Shown here: piece after piece, positions 51,908 through 61,455 of the stretch
Numbering within the stretch: the stretch's first letter is position 1
How the letters are laid out: each line of letters starts with the position of its first letter
Assembly (NCBI GenBank): GCA_963920705.1
Contig: OY987236.1
Span: 8,914,190-8,978,189, forward strand
Direction of reading: 5' to 3'
Origin: Odiellus spinosus
Taxonomy: Eukaryota > Arthropoda > Arachnida > Opiliones > Phalangiidae
DNA length: 64,000 nt
Notes under the pieces: model-generated
Told to the model about the DNA's origin: nothing
Databases searched by the model: none
What the model saw: only the letters and a program-made list of their open reading frames with translations
Program-made: the position numbers and the translations under genes

Positions 51908-52195
51908 AATAGTCCTGGTCGATTTGCCGGAAATGGGCCCTTGTCTCATAGTCGCGCCGCCATCTTTTTGTAGTAACAGGTTGCCAGACTATTTCTAATT
52001 TTATTTCCCACAAACCAAATTCAAGTTGTTAGTCCAACGCTTCCTATATGATAAAGTATAGGAGGCGTTGGTTAGTCTGTAGCTATTTTCACACTACAAA
52101 AAGATGGCGGACGATCACGTGACAAAAAGTTTTCCCCGCCAAAATTTTCGCGAGGTTCTCTAGACTTCCGGTTTTGGAAATCGACCAGGACTATT
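51908..52195. mobile_element. 288-bp foldback element
   Basis: Terminal inverted repeats AATAGTCCTGGTCGATTT (51,908-51,925) and their partner (52,178-52,195) match. Further in, GCCGCCATCTTTTTGTAGT pairs with ACTACAAAAAGATGGCGG (52,096-52,113), and a central hairpin pairs CCAACGCTTCCTATA with TATAGGAGGCGTTGG. The right arm holds AAGATGGCGG (YY1-like) and TCACGTGAC (E-box). There is no coding capacity and no clear target duplication, so the superfamily is undetermined. Confidence 0.75.
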
Positions 52196-53111
52196 TGTAA
52201 CTTATAATGCCTGGAAAAACTAACAACTGCGTTTATTTAAGATATTAAATTAAAAAAGGTTCATTTGGAAAACCTAATTTAAAAGTAGAATGATATCTTT
52301 AACTACAACGAGAGAGCGACCTTATACCTTCATTGGATAGAAACTCAGTTTTAATAGTGATTGGCCAGTTAGTTATTTTGTAATTTAAATAGTTTTAGAG
52401 ATTTTTTATTGATATTAAGTAATAAATATTGATATATCGAAATATGTATATTTAGAGATTCGTTTCAAACGACCTGGTTCAAGTAAATCATGAAAACTAA
52501 TCTACTGGTCCCTTTAAATTAAAATTTTAATGATTTTTCCTTTGGTTGAAACGTGGTCTTTTTTTAGAATGCAATTTCTTTATCCTAGAATAAATTTAAA
52601 TTAATTTAATCCATCCCAAATTTATAAAACAACAAAAAGGATAACTTTTAAAAAGAATAGATTTTCCTTATTTCAAGAGGAGGGTGTAAGAAAAATAATA
52701 GTGTTAAAAATCGCTAGCAGGTGCCAGGTCTGGTCTCTGGTCTATTTATTTGGAGGACAAGTACGTACAGTGAAAAGACTTGGAAGGGGCTCTTTAGCCC
52801 GTAAAGAAAATTAATAGCTCCCACCAAAAAAAAAAAAAAAAAAAAAACGAACGGTTAAGAGCTAGGGTTGGGTGCCCAAAGACGCTGAGATCGACAAAAA
52901 TCGACTATAATTTATAACATCAGGACCATACACTATACAGCAGGCCACGCTACTTATAGAGCCTCTTCAACACTTTCGGCAAGGGTTCCTTTTAGACAGA
53001 GAGAAAAAAGAAAAGGGGTAGAAAGGCCCCTTGTTTATATCTAGGAGAATATTGTAAAAACCACCACCCCTGACTTTTTGCTTTTGTTTTCTATGGCGCG
53101 ACAGAAATGAA
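52196..53111. other. AT-rich stretch without gene
   Basis: A run of about 22 A lies near 52,828-52,849. No gene or repeat family was recognised. Confidence 0.5.
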
Positions 53112-53231
53112 TCCAGCTAAGCCTATTTTCCGGGTAAGTTTTAAATTTATTTCTAGTTTAATATTCATTTTTAAATTTATTTAACTGTTGGAATCGATAA
53201 AAAAAAAAATTAGTTTGCATTCTCCCTTTAA
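53112..53231. mobile_element. MITE family 3, copy C
   Basis: TCCAGCTAAGCCTATTTTCC is followed by GGGTAAGTTTTAAATTTATT, as in copies A and B. The ending TTGCATTCTCCCTTTAA matches copy B. The interior is shorter than in B. It lies directly beside the TTAA-type MITE at 53,251. Confidence 0.7.
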
Positions 53232-53250
53232 TTCGAATATATTAAACGTA

Positions 53251-53467
53251 TAAAGCCACGTTTTCAATCAAATTTTTTCAAGTTTCTAATTTGACTTTTC
53301 CAAGAGAAGCTTATTTATCAAATTAATTTAGCTATCTCATGTTACGCCACTTGAAGCCTCTTAACGTGGGTTGAATGGAAAGATTAATTTTAGCTTCACC
53401 TCTCTTTTGACGCAAAATAAAGCTTGATTTTTGGACAAAAAAATATTGATTGAAAACGCGCTTTTAA
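53251..53467. mobile_element. TTAA-type MITE, copy 2
   Basis: The left end GCCACGTTTTCAATCAAATT is an inverted partner of the right end (reverse complement AGCGCGTTTTCAATCAATAT). TTAA follows the right end and TAAA, one base off, precedes the left. AAGCTT and AAATTAAT blocks are shared by both arms and with the copy at 15,237. Confidence 0.6.
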
Positions 53468-55867
53468 AAGTACAATTCCTTTATTACGCCAAAATATTAT
53501 CTCCATAATTTCCTGTTGAAGAGAAAAGTCTTACGTATTTCCACCCCTGCTCCATAAATACTCTTAGTTTTAGTAAGCGATCCACAAAAACTGGTCCTCA
53601 CTCTTACTTCCCCTTTCAAAATAACAATTTACCGTTGAGAAGAAGAGCTCATAGTAATTTTTATTATTTTTGGTTTAAAAGATTTTTTTTTGGGTGATAG
53701 TCGTGCTGACCCAGTTTGAAAATTTTAGACTTAACCCACTTTAAAAAAAAAAAAAAAAAAGACTGGGCAAGATAATTGGCACTTTCGAGTTATTAATTAT
53801 TAAAAAAAACATTTTCAATGACCTTTTGTTCATTAACCCCCATAACAACCGAAAAATTGCTACGGTAGATATATTTTAAGCTTTTGAAATAAGGAAAACG
53901 TTATGAAATGAGAGATTCCAAGCTGGGAGTCTGATAGCTAAGTTTTCTAAGATATTTTTAGGCTAATACTATTTACAATGGACACCTATCTTAATAGATC
54001 TATAAAGATACATACTTTTGTCACAGTTTGCAGTTAGAGGACACTAATAACCACCAGCTTTTGTTATTCGCTCTTTATCTAACCAACCCGAGACCTAAAG
54101 AAAGCCCAGTTTAAATTCTATCCTTTCTTCTTGATAGTAAAAGGAGGCTCAAAAGTATTTTTATTACAAAGCTATAAATTCAAATAACACAATATAAAAA
54201 ATATCCACTTTAAAAGCAGCTCACCGTAGTATCCTAATTCAAGATTTAATCGATGCAATATTTATATCGAGTCTGGCATTAACCCCCCTTTTTTTGCCCT
54301 AATCAGCGAAAACACCCCCTAACCCCTTTTGCAAAACTAATTATAAGCGATTACAAAGAGGAAAAGAGGGTATGATAAACTCCCTAACGCCTTTTTAAAG
54401 GAAAAATACATCGAAGAGAAAATTTTAAACTTAAAAAGTTTCTAGCGATTTTAAAATTTCGATTTGGAAAATATATTTATAAGAAACCTCAAAACTTGTT
54501 AAAGAAAATTTCCCGCGCATTTATTGTCTCTTGTCCAATGACATCACCTCTACGCGAGCGTGAGTAATGAAGAATTAACTCTGGCAAGTTTTTCAGAGGA
54601 AGAATTGTTCGCAAACTAGAAACCACAATCTAAAAAGCATATTTTTAATTGTACTAAGTAAATCACATTTAATTCTGTTCATACGTTTGATTTAAATATT
54701 ATGTTTTTAGGCTCATTACAATAATGTAGGTAGGGTTTTCCTTTAAAAACTATACTATACATATCCGACATCAATGAAGTTCTAGCTTGATATAGCTAAA
54801 ATAGGAGGTTGGGGTTTTTCGACGGGGCATATACCTCATTCTGCAGCCCCACAGGCCCCATTAGATCATTCTAGGGTGGAGGGCCATGGGGTGAGGTAGG
54901 GGGGGGGGGTGTAAAAACGAGAGAGGTAGAAAGGAAAGAAAGAGGTTGAAGCAAAAAGAGAGGGGGGCCCACTATCGAGTCAATTGGCAAGGTGGAACGT
55001 GCCTGAGTGGCTCACTCTTTACGCGGCTGGCTCCACGAGCCCTAAACAAGGTTGGGCCCTCGCCCCTCCTTGCCCCGTATTCCCTTTTTCAAGGGATTGT
55101 ATCGCAAAATATCGTGGCTATCATATATAGATATAGAGTACTTGGTTAGGATGTGAAACAACTCCAGGGTGTAAAGCTAGTAATGTTCTTAAGTAATGGC
55201 CCACCCCCAATAAAAAAATTGGTTTCTCTTGGAATATATTCACACCATTTTACCCTAAGAAGTTTCATATTAGCTGACAAAATGGTTGCAAGGTCTTTTG
55301 ACAGCAAGGGCGTATTTTTGACGTAACAAATCAAAATAGGATTGGACTAAATGCTATGGAGGAATTGAGTTGTAATTCAAAACTTGTATTCTACAACAAA
55401 ATATATATATATATATTTGCGTGGCACTTTTCCTTTAAGTTCCAAATCTTTTCTTTCCCGGGTTACCATGGCAACGGGACGCGAACGCTCTTCTCCGCGT
55501 TCTCCGTTGGAGAACTCGCATAACGCGGAAGCTACCGAATAACTTGACACCGATACCAAAGGAGTCGAAACCCTTCTTAATCCATACACAAAACCCCAGG
55601 AAACGTGTACACACTTATATAGTAAACCGGGGCTTTATATACCCCAAAACTAGGGTTGGTGGCGGTCGAAATCAACCTCGTTACGTCGTCTTTCCCCTCA
55701 CTAAATATATATATATATCCCCCAACCCAACAAACGTGTACTACTAGCGAAATAGGCCAAACTTGGTTGCGCGTAAATTTTCGAGTAGTGCATTATACTG
55801 CTCAGGTTTATAAAAATCTTAAGCACTCGAGTTAGTACAAGCTCGGCTGAATCGGCTTCCTAAAAAT
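53468..55867. other. Gene-free flank of the LTR element
   Basis: It contains a poly-A run near 53,743, a G11 run at 54,899-54,909, a GC-rich block at 54,940-55,090 and the RFX-type site at 55,462. Short frames (54,946-55,149 plus; 55,146-55,334 minus) have no domain. The last five bases before the LTR are AAAAT, the expected target-duplication position. Confidence 0.5.
55462..55475. promoter_or_regulatory. RFX X-box motif
   Basis: GTTACCATGGCAAC is a near-palindromic full match to the RFX X-box (GTNRCC, then RGYAAC). It lies in a small CpG-rich block (55,455-55,530) in otherwise AT-rich DNA. X-boxes near start sites mark cilia genes in animals. No coding exon could be linked to it. Confidence 0.5.
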
Positions 55868-57532
55868 TGTAACGCTATTTTCTACTACTACTGGTTAGCG
55901 TTGACATAGCTACTACTATCTACTACTATGGACTATAAATACGGCTTATAATGAATGATAAGTAATTAAAGAAACTTTGTTGCCATACCATGAGTCAAGT
56001 TTAATCAAAAAGAAAATGGTTTCTACTAATTATTGGCGTTCTAACCGCCTTCTTGGATTACGATCCAATCTACTATTAATTATGGCAAATGATGATACCA
56101 TAATATAACTACTACAAACATAACTAATATAAACACATGATAATTACAATACACTACAACTATAAACAAATAAACATAACTACTATAAACAATCTATAAT
56201 ACAAATACCCCCAAAATATCGTGCATCATGCAATTAACGACCGATGCCAGTCTACTACGATTAATTAATAATTTATATATATACACGAATTAAAGTCTAC
56301 TACTATATTACACGCGCTACCAATAAATGTACTCATCACATAGTCCGAGCGGGTCGAGATCATTCTGATGACGAAGAGGTGACGTAGCGATGATAACGTC
56401 GACTGCACTAACTTCTCCCTTCGATAAGGGTGCTCCCAGATTGGAGGGGACGCTCGTGGCTAGATTGATTAGCCGCCATGCTGGGTCCGGATTGGGACTG
56501 TCGTTTTCCGAACCTTTTAATTCATCGCGGCCAGCGCGGAACTTCCAAGTTCAAAATCGGACATAGCCAAAATATCGGGCTAACAGGCCAGCTTAGTTGG
56601 GATTCCTCCTAGTTTCCAAGATCGAGAGTTGTGTGTCTTCCAAGTCAGTGCAGCCCAGTTTTGTTGACATGGTCACGTGATGGCATGAACCTCCGGATGG
56701 TTCAGGGAGCCAATCACGGACCGTTAAAATGACGTCGTTTTAGGACGCGCACTCGCGTCATTTCAAAAGTGGTGCAATCTTATTTTTTTTGTTTGCACCA
56801 TAGTTCCAATTATTTATGATTCGAAAAGTATCGGCAGGATGCCTAAAAGCATTTGCTGATTTATGACGCGCACTCGCGTTATTTCTAAAATGGTGCAATA
56901 CACCATTGTTAAATTTTACCAAGGATACGAAAAGTATCGGTATGGTGATTAAGACTAAAAGCATCGGCCGATTTAAAATTATACCGGCATCGGAAAAATA
57001 TATACACATGCACTTTTAAAATATACGAACAATACTATATTCTAAATCGCCCCTTTATATATTGGGCCCTTTCTTGACTCACGGCGTGGCAACCGTTTTT
57101 ATTTTGTTAAAAAGGAAGATAAGGAAAAGTAAAAAATATGCGCGCGGGCTTCCAGATAATTGCCAATAGGTAGGACGTTTCACTTAAGGGTCATAAATAA
57201 GGTCGGGCAAGAATGGAATCTATTTGAAAGAATCTGTCAGTAGTTTTCCCGAAACTTGGCTTTTCTACTATTTAGCGGAGAGCGAAATATTCCCTTCAAA
57301 GATGCGATACAATTACTAACACATAATGAAATACTGCCAGAAGTATATATGTATGAAGTATAGTCTACTTCTGGTATATGGGACTAAAATTATTTCTACT
57401 ATTTAGCGGAGAGCGAAATATTCCCTTCAAAGATGCGATACAATTACTAACACATAATGAAATACTGCCAGAAGTATATATGTATGAAGTATAGTCTACT
57501 TCTGGTATATGGGACTAAAATTATTCGCTACA
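55868..57532 (-). repeat. 3' LTR (complete, 1,665 bp)
   Basis: On the element's strand it begins TGTAGC and ends GCGTTACA, the standard TG...CA ends. The first quarter (57,264-57,525) is an exact-looking direct duplication of 131 bp. A second, diverged duplication of about 120 bp covers 56,744-57,000 (GACGCGCACTCGCGT and CGAAAAGTATCGG each occur twice). A TATATAAAG box at 57,061-57,053 would place the transcript start near 57,028. The LTR is rich in CTACTA triplets. Confidence 0.92.
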
Positions 57533-57543
57533 CTCCCCCCACC
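57533..57543 (-). other. Polypurine tract
   Basis: AGGTGGGGGGAG, read on the minus strand, directly precedes the 3' LTR. This is the usual place and composition for the plus-strand DNA primer. Confidence 0.85.
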
Positions 57544-57765
57544 TAAGAGCCGAACGGACCCCGGAGGCAAATAGGCTAGAAGCTCACTTACAAAACATCA
57601 AAACAATACATAAAAATTACGCTAAAAAATATACAAAAAAACACTTGGCTTTGGAGAAGCTGATGGGGCGACGATTTTTAAAGAGACCGGGGGGTACCAA
57701 ACCCAGCGACTTTCGTACGAAAAACTAATTTCTTATCCCAACGCTTTTAATTCCAAAGTTACAAC

Positions 57766-60700
57766 TTACTTGCGATTTCGCAAGACCATGTGAAAGCTAT
57801 CGTCGGCTGGAGGACGAACGATATTGGGCTTTCGTTTGGGTTTCCTAACTACGGGGCTTTCTTTCTTTTCGAGGTCACGCTCGTTAAAGAGCTTTAGTTC
57901 CCTCAGATGAAAAGTCCCACTCAACTGTTGACTACTATCTCTCGGTGCTAATTTATAGGTATACGGGGATAGCTTTTGATCCACTACAAACGGACCTTCC
58001 CAGTCATTCGCTAATTTTGCTGAAAATCTGTCACCAGCACTAGATTGGTGGTGAGATTTTTTCATGACTAGATCTCCCTTATTAAATTCAACTTCCCTCT
58101 TTTTCTTATTATATAAGGCCGCATTCTTCAACTGTGCTACCTTCAAATTTCCCTGGGCTTTTGTAATTGCATCACTAATTATTTTAGCTCTGCCGAGGGG
58201 ATCAATGGCCTCGCAGGCTTTTGAGATTTGGTTTTGGTCAACATTCATTATGGCCGGCTCTCGAATTTCTCGACCAAAATTTAAAAAGTACGGCGAAAAG
58301 CCGGTTGATTCATTTTTCGAGGAACGCAGCGCCATAATGAATTGTTGTAGCCCCTCGTCCCAATACTGGTGACTTTCGGTGACGTAACATTTGATCATCA
58401 TCCCGATATTTTTATTAACCCTTTCTGTTTGGTTGCTTTGCGGGGAATAAAAGGAAGTAAAACGCTGTTTAATTTGGAAGAGACTACAAACTTCCTTCAT
58501 GAGGTTTGACACGAACTGCGGGCCGTTATCACTAACTATACGTTTTGGTACACCAAAACGCGTGAAAACCTGATTAATTAAAAGGGCGGCTATATTCTTA
58601 GTTGTGGCTTTCTTCAAGGGAAATGCCTCCACCCATTTCGTACAATAATCTACTATTACTACTATATGAGTGTTACCACTCTTACTACGAGGGTATTCGC
58701 CTTTAAGGTCGATACCTATTACTTCCCACGGCTGAGAGGGTTCAGCTGATTTCATAAATCCCGCTTGTTTGATTGGGGGTGATTTATGTTCTTGGCAGCT
58801 CTGACATGACTTGACGTAATGATGGACATCTTTGGTCATCCCTTCCCATGTGTAGTATTTTCTAATGCGTTCTAAGGTTTTAGCGGTGCCCTGGTGACCA
58901 GACGATTTGATATCGTGGCAAGCCGCTATTACGACATGGACAAGATCTTTGGGTACTACTATATAAAATGAGTCTACTACTAGGGGACTGCAGTGGGTTC
59001 TACTATTGTCACTGCAATTGGTACAAAGGTTGTTAATACTACTATGATTATCACATGATTTACTACTATTTTCATTGTGATTTTTACTACTACTATGATC
59101 ATCACATGATTTTCTACTATTTTCATGGTGATTGATACTATTACTATGATTATCACAAGATTTTCTACTATTTTCATTGTGATTAATACTACTATGATTA
59201 CCACAGGATTTTCTACTATTGTCACTGTGATTTAAACCTTTGTCACCCATACCTGACTGACGTAATGATATTCGTCTATATACGATGCCGTCAATTAATT
59301 TGCAGGTTGGCCCAACTCGTTTAACCCATTGTCCTACGCTATCCTTAGCGACCGATGACCCTCCCTCCAGAAAGGTCAAAAGGCGGCTAATTTTAACGTC
59401 TAAACGCTGTTTTTCTATTATAATTTCTCTATCTAACGTAATCGCTTCTGGTTCACCGGAATCCTGTTCTACTATAGCTACTAATTGGCCCTCCTCAGTT
59501 TCTTCTGATTCGGGGATGCGTGACAGAAAATCCGCAACGACATTATTTTTACCGGGAATATACACTATCTTAAAATCAAAACATTGAAGTTTAGTGCTCC
59601 ACCTTGTTAATTTTCCCGTAGGATCCCTGGCGTTCTTTAACCATTCTAGCGATTTATGATCGGTTACTACTTCGAAGGGGGTCCCCTCTAGGTATACCCG
59701 AAATTTTTCCGTAATGGCCCAGACAATGGCCAGGCATTCCCTCTCCGTGACTGAAAGCTTTCTTTGCGCCGCGTCGAGAGTTTTGCTCGCGTATTGTACT
59801 ACCCTAGTTTTACCTTCTATCGTTTGGGTGAGTAACGCGCCGAGCCCGAGATTTGAGGCGTCTGTATAAACAGTGAATGGAAGCTTAAAATTCGGGGAAG
59901 CTATGACGGGGGCAGAAGTCAGTCTATTTTTAAGATTGTCAAACGCTTCTTGCTCTACTATCCCCCAATGCCAGGTTACATTGTCATGAGTAAGGTGATG
60001 TAAAGGGGCAGCTATATCTGCAAATTTCGGAATGAACCTTCTGTAGAATCCCGCCATCCCCAAAAATCGCCTAAGCTGGCGTACAGTGCGGGGAATGGGG
60101 CATTCTTTAATACTGGCTACTTTGGCGGGATCGACCTCTATACCTTGTTTAGAAACCAGATGACCTAGGATGTGCGCTTTCTTTCGGCAGAATTGAATCT
60201 TCGACGACTTAATAGTTAATCCATCGTTTTTAAGAATGGTCAATACCTTTTCTATACTTTTTAAATGGTCATCGAACGTATCGGAGACAATATACAAGTC
60301 GTCGAAGTAATCAAAAACTCCCTCTTTAGCTAATTGCCCGAATAAATGATTAGCAAGCCTTTGAAAGCTTGCCGGAGCATTTGTTAGGCCAAATGTCATA
60401 ACTTTAGGTCGAAATACGCCGCTATGTGTGACAAAAGCGCATACGTCACGACTTCCCTCATTTAACGGTATTTGCCAGAATCCCGCTCTCATATCTAAAA
60501 CTGTAATATATTCCGGGGCTTTAATCGATTCTAAAATATCTTCAATTCGAGGCAAAGGGTACGAATCTTTTCGAGTTACTTGGTTTAATTTTCTATAATC
60601 TATGACTAGGCGATATTTTCCATCACTTTTATTTACTACTAAGGTTGGAGCACACCAAGGACTACTACAAGGTTCTATGAGATCTAAATCTAGCATTTCC

Positions 60701-61455
60701 TTAACTAAACCATCTATTATTTCCTTTTTATGAGGAGAATAACGGTATGGTGGACACGCTATGGGCATACTATCGCCCGTATCTACATAATGCTCCGCCG
60801 ATTTGGTTAAACCGGGAATAGTGGAAAACACGCACTTATATTTAAAAATTAAACGTTTTAATTTGTCCCTTTTCTCTTCATCTATGGGTGCCTCACTTAA
60901 CGCTTTCTCTATAGCCTCCGAATCGAAATCCTCGTCTTCGAATAAATTGCATTCCCTCAAGTTAAAGTTAATGCCACTATTATAAAAATCATGCGAGACT
61001 AAAGGATTTGTGTCCCAGCACCAGCTTAAATCGCCAAAACTAATTATCATTCCTATTTTCTTAAGACAATCTAACCCAATAATACAGGAATAAGCTAGGT
61101 TATCTAATACGATTGCCTCCTGTGTCAATTTCTTTCCAATGAATTCTAAGGGGGCTGCCAAAGCTTGGTCAGCCATAATAGATTTTTTATTAACTACTTT
61201 TAATTTTAAATTATTTGAAAAAGGTTTAATTCCAAGTTTTTCTAACTCATTACTTAGTTTCTTATCTATTAATGTAACGGTGCTACCTGAATCGATTAGT
61301 GCAATGATAGGTATACCGGCGATTTTAATTTCTAATAAACATTTATTTTTAGTGCTATCGTTTGACATATGGAAGCAATCAGCTGCGAAGGGGCTATTTA
61401 TCAGGGTTACTACTTTGCCTTTGGGGTAGGACCTTCCCTTTTCGATCCTCCCCAA
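57766..61455 (-). CDS. pol: Pol polyprotein: protease, RT, RNase H, integrase
   Basis: 1,229 residues counted from the first ATG of the frame. The aspartic protease has DSGS at about residue 55. Reverse transcriptase covers about 230-440, with YRLVIDYRKLNQVTR, FGLTNAPASFQ and the catalytic YFDDL (383-387). RNase H (about 525-645) has TDAS and TDHKS. After a repeat-rich insert (about 741-822) comes integrase: an HHCC zinc finger (H847, H854, C884, C887), then the D-D-35-E triad at D916, D976 (SDNGPQF) and E1011. A C-terminal GPY/F-type segment (EGPFVV...SPYTYKL, about 1153-1169) follows, with no chromodomain. The 5' end overlaps gag in the -1 frame, and many Ty3/Gypsy elements make Pol by -1 ribosomal frameshifting. 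The function is copying and inserting the element's DNA. The clade within Ty3/Gypsy is not assigned. Confidence 0.95.
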   Translation of the reverse strand: MGRIEKGRSYPKGKVVTLINSPFAADCFHMSNDSTKNKCLLEIKIAGIPIIALIDSGSTVTLIDKKLSNELEKLGIKPFSNNLKLKVVNKKSIMADQALAAPLEFIGKKLTQEAIVLDNLAYSCIIGLDCLKKIGMIISFGDLSWCWDTNPLVSHDFYNSGINFNLRECNLFEDEDFDSEAIEKALSEAPIDEEKRDKLKRLIFKYKCVFSTIPGLTKSAEHYVDTGDSMPIACPPYRYSPHKKEIIDGLVKEMLDLDLIEPCSSPWCAPTLVVNKSDGKYRLVIDYRKLNQVTRKDSYPLPRIEDILESIKAPEYITVLDMRAGFWQIPLNEGSRDVCAFVTHSGVFRPKVMTFGLTNAPASFQRLANHLFGQLAKEGVFDYFDDLYIVSDTFDDHLKSIEKVLTILKNDGLTIKSSKIQFCRKKAHILGHLVSKQGIEVDPAKVASIKECPIPRTVRQLRRFLGMAGFYRRFIPKFADIAAPLHHLTHDNVTWHWGIVEQEAFDNLKNRLTSAPVIASPNFKLPFTVYTDASNLGLGALLTQTIEGKTRVVQYASKTLDAAQRKLSVTERECLAIVWAITEKFRVYLEGTPFEVVTDHKSLEWLKNARDPTGKLTRWSTKLQCFDFKIVYIPGKNNVVADFLSRIPESEETEEGQLVAIVEQDSGEPEAITLDREIIIEKQRLDVKISRLLTFLEGGSSVAKDSVGQWVKRVGPTCKLIDGIVYRRISLRQSGMGDKGLNHSDNSRKSCGNHSSINHNENSRKSCDNHSNSINHHENSRKSCDDHSSSKNHNENSSKSCDNHSSINNLCTNCSDNSRTHCSPLVVDSFYIVVPKDLVHVVIAACHDIKSSGHQGTAKTLERIRKYYTWEGMTKDVHHYVKSCQSCQEHKSPPIKQAGFMKSAEPSQPWEVIGIDLKGEYPRSKSGNTHIVVIVDYCTKWVEAFPLKKATTKNIAALLINQVFTRFGVPKRIVSDNGPQFVSNLMKEVCSLFQIKQRFTSFYSPQSNQTERVNKNIGMMIKCYVTESHQYWDEGLQQFIMALRSSKNESTGFSPYFLNFGREIREPAIMNVDQNQISKACEAIDPLGRAKIISDAITKAQGNLKVAQLKNAALYNKKKREVEFNKGDLVMKKSHHQSSAGDRFSAKLANDWEGPFVVDQKLSPYTYKLAPRDSSQQLSGTFHLRELKLFNERDLEKKESPVVRKPKRKPNIVRPPADDSFHMVLRNRK
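58990..59235 (-). repeat. Coding tandem repeat inside pol
   Basis: About five units of some 15-20 residues built on NHNENSRKSCDNHSS run between the RNase H domain and the integrase zinc finger. In DNA the units are rich in CTACTA and TCATTGTGATT. The position is normally a short linker. Confidence 0.85.

Noticed and set aside
58980-59225. Separate Val/Ile-rich minus-strand protein
   Set aside because: It is the pol repeat read in another frame.
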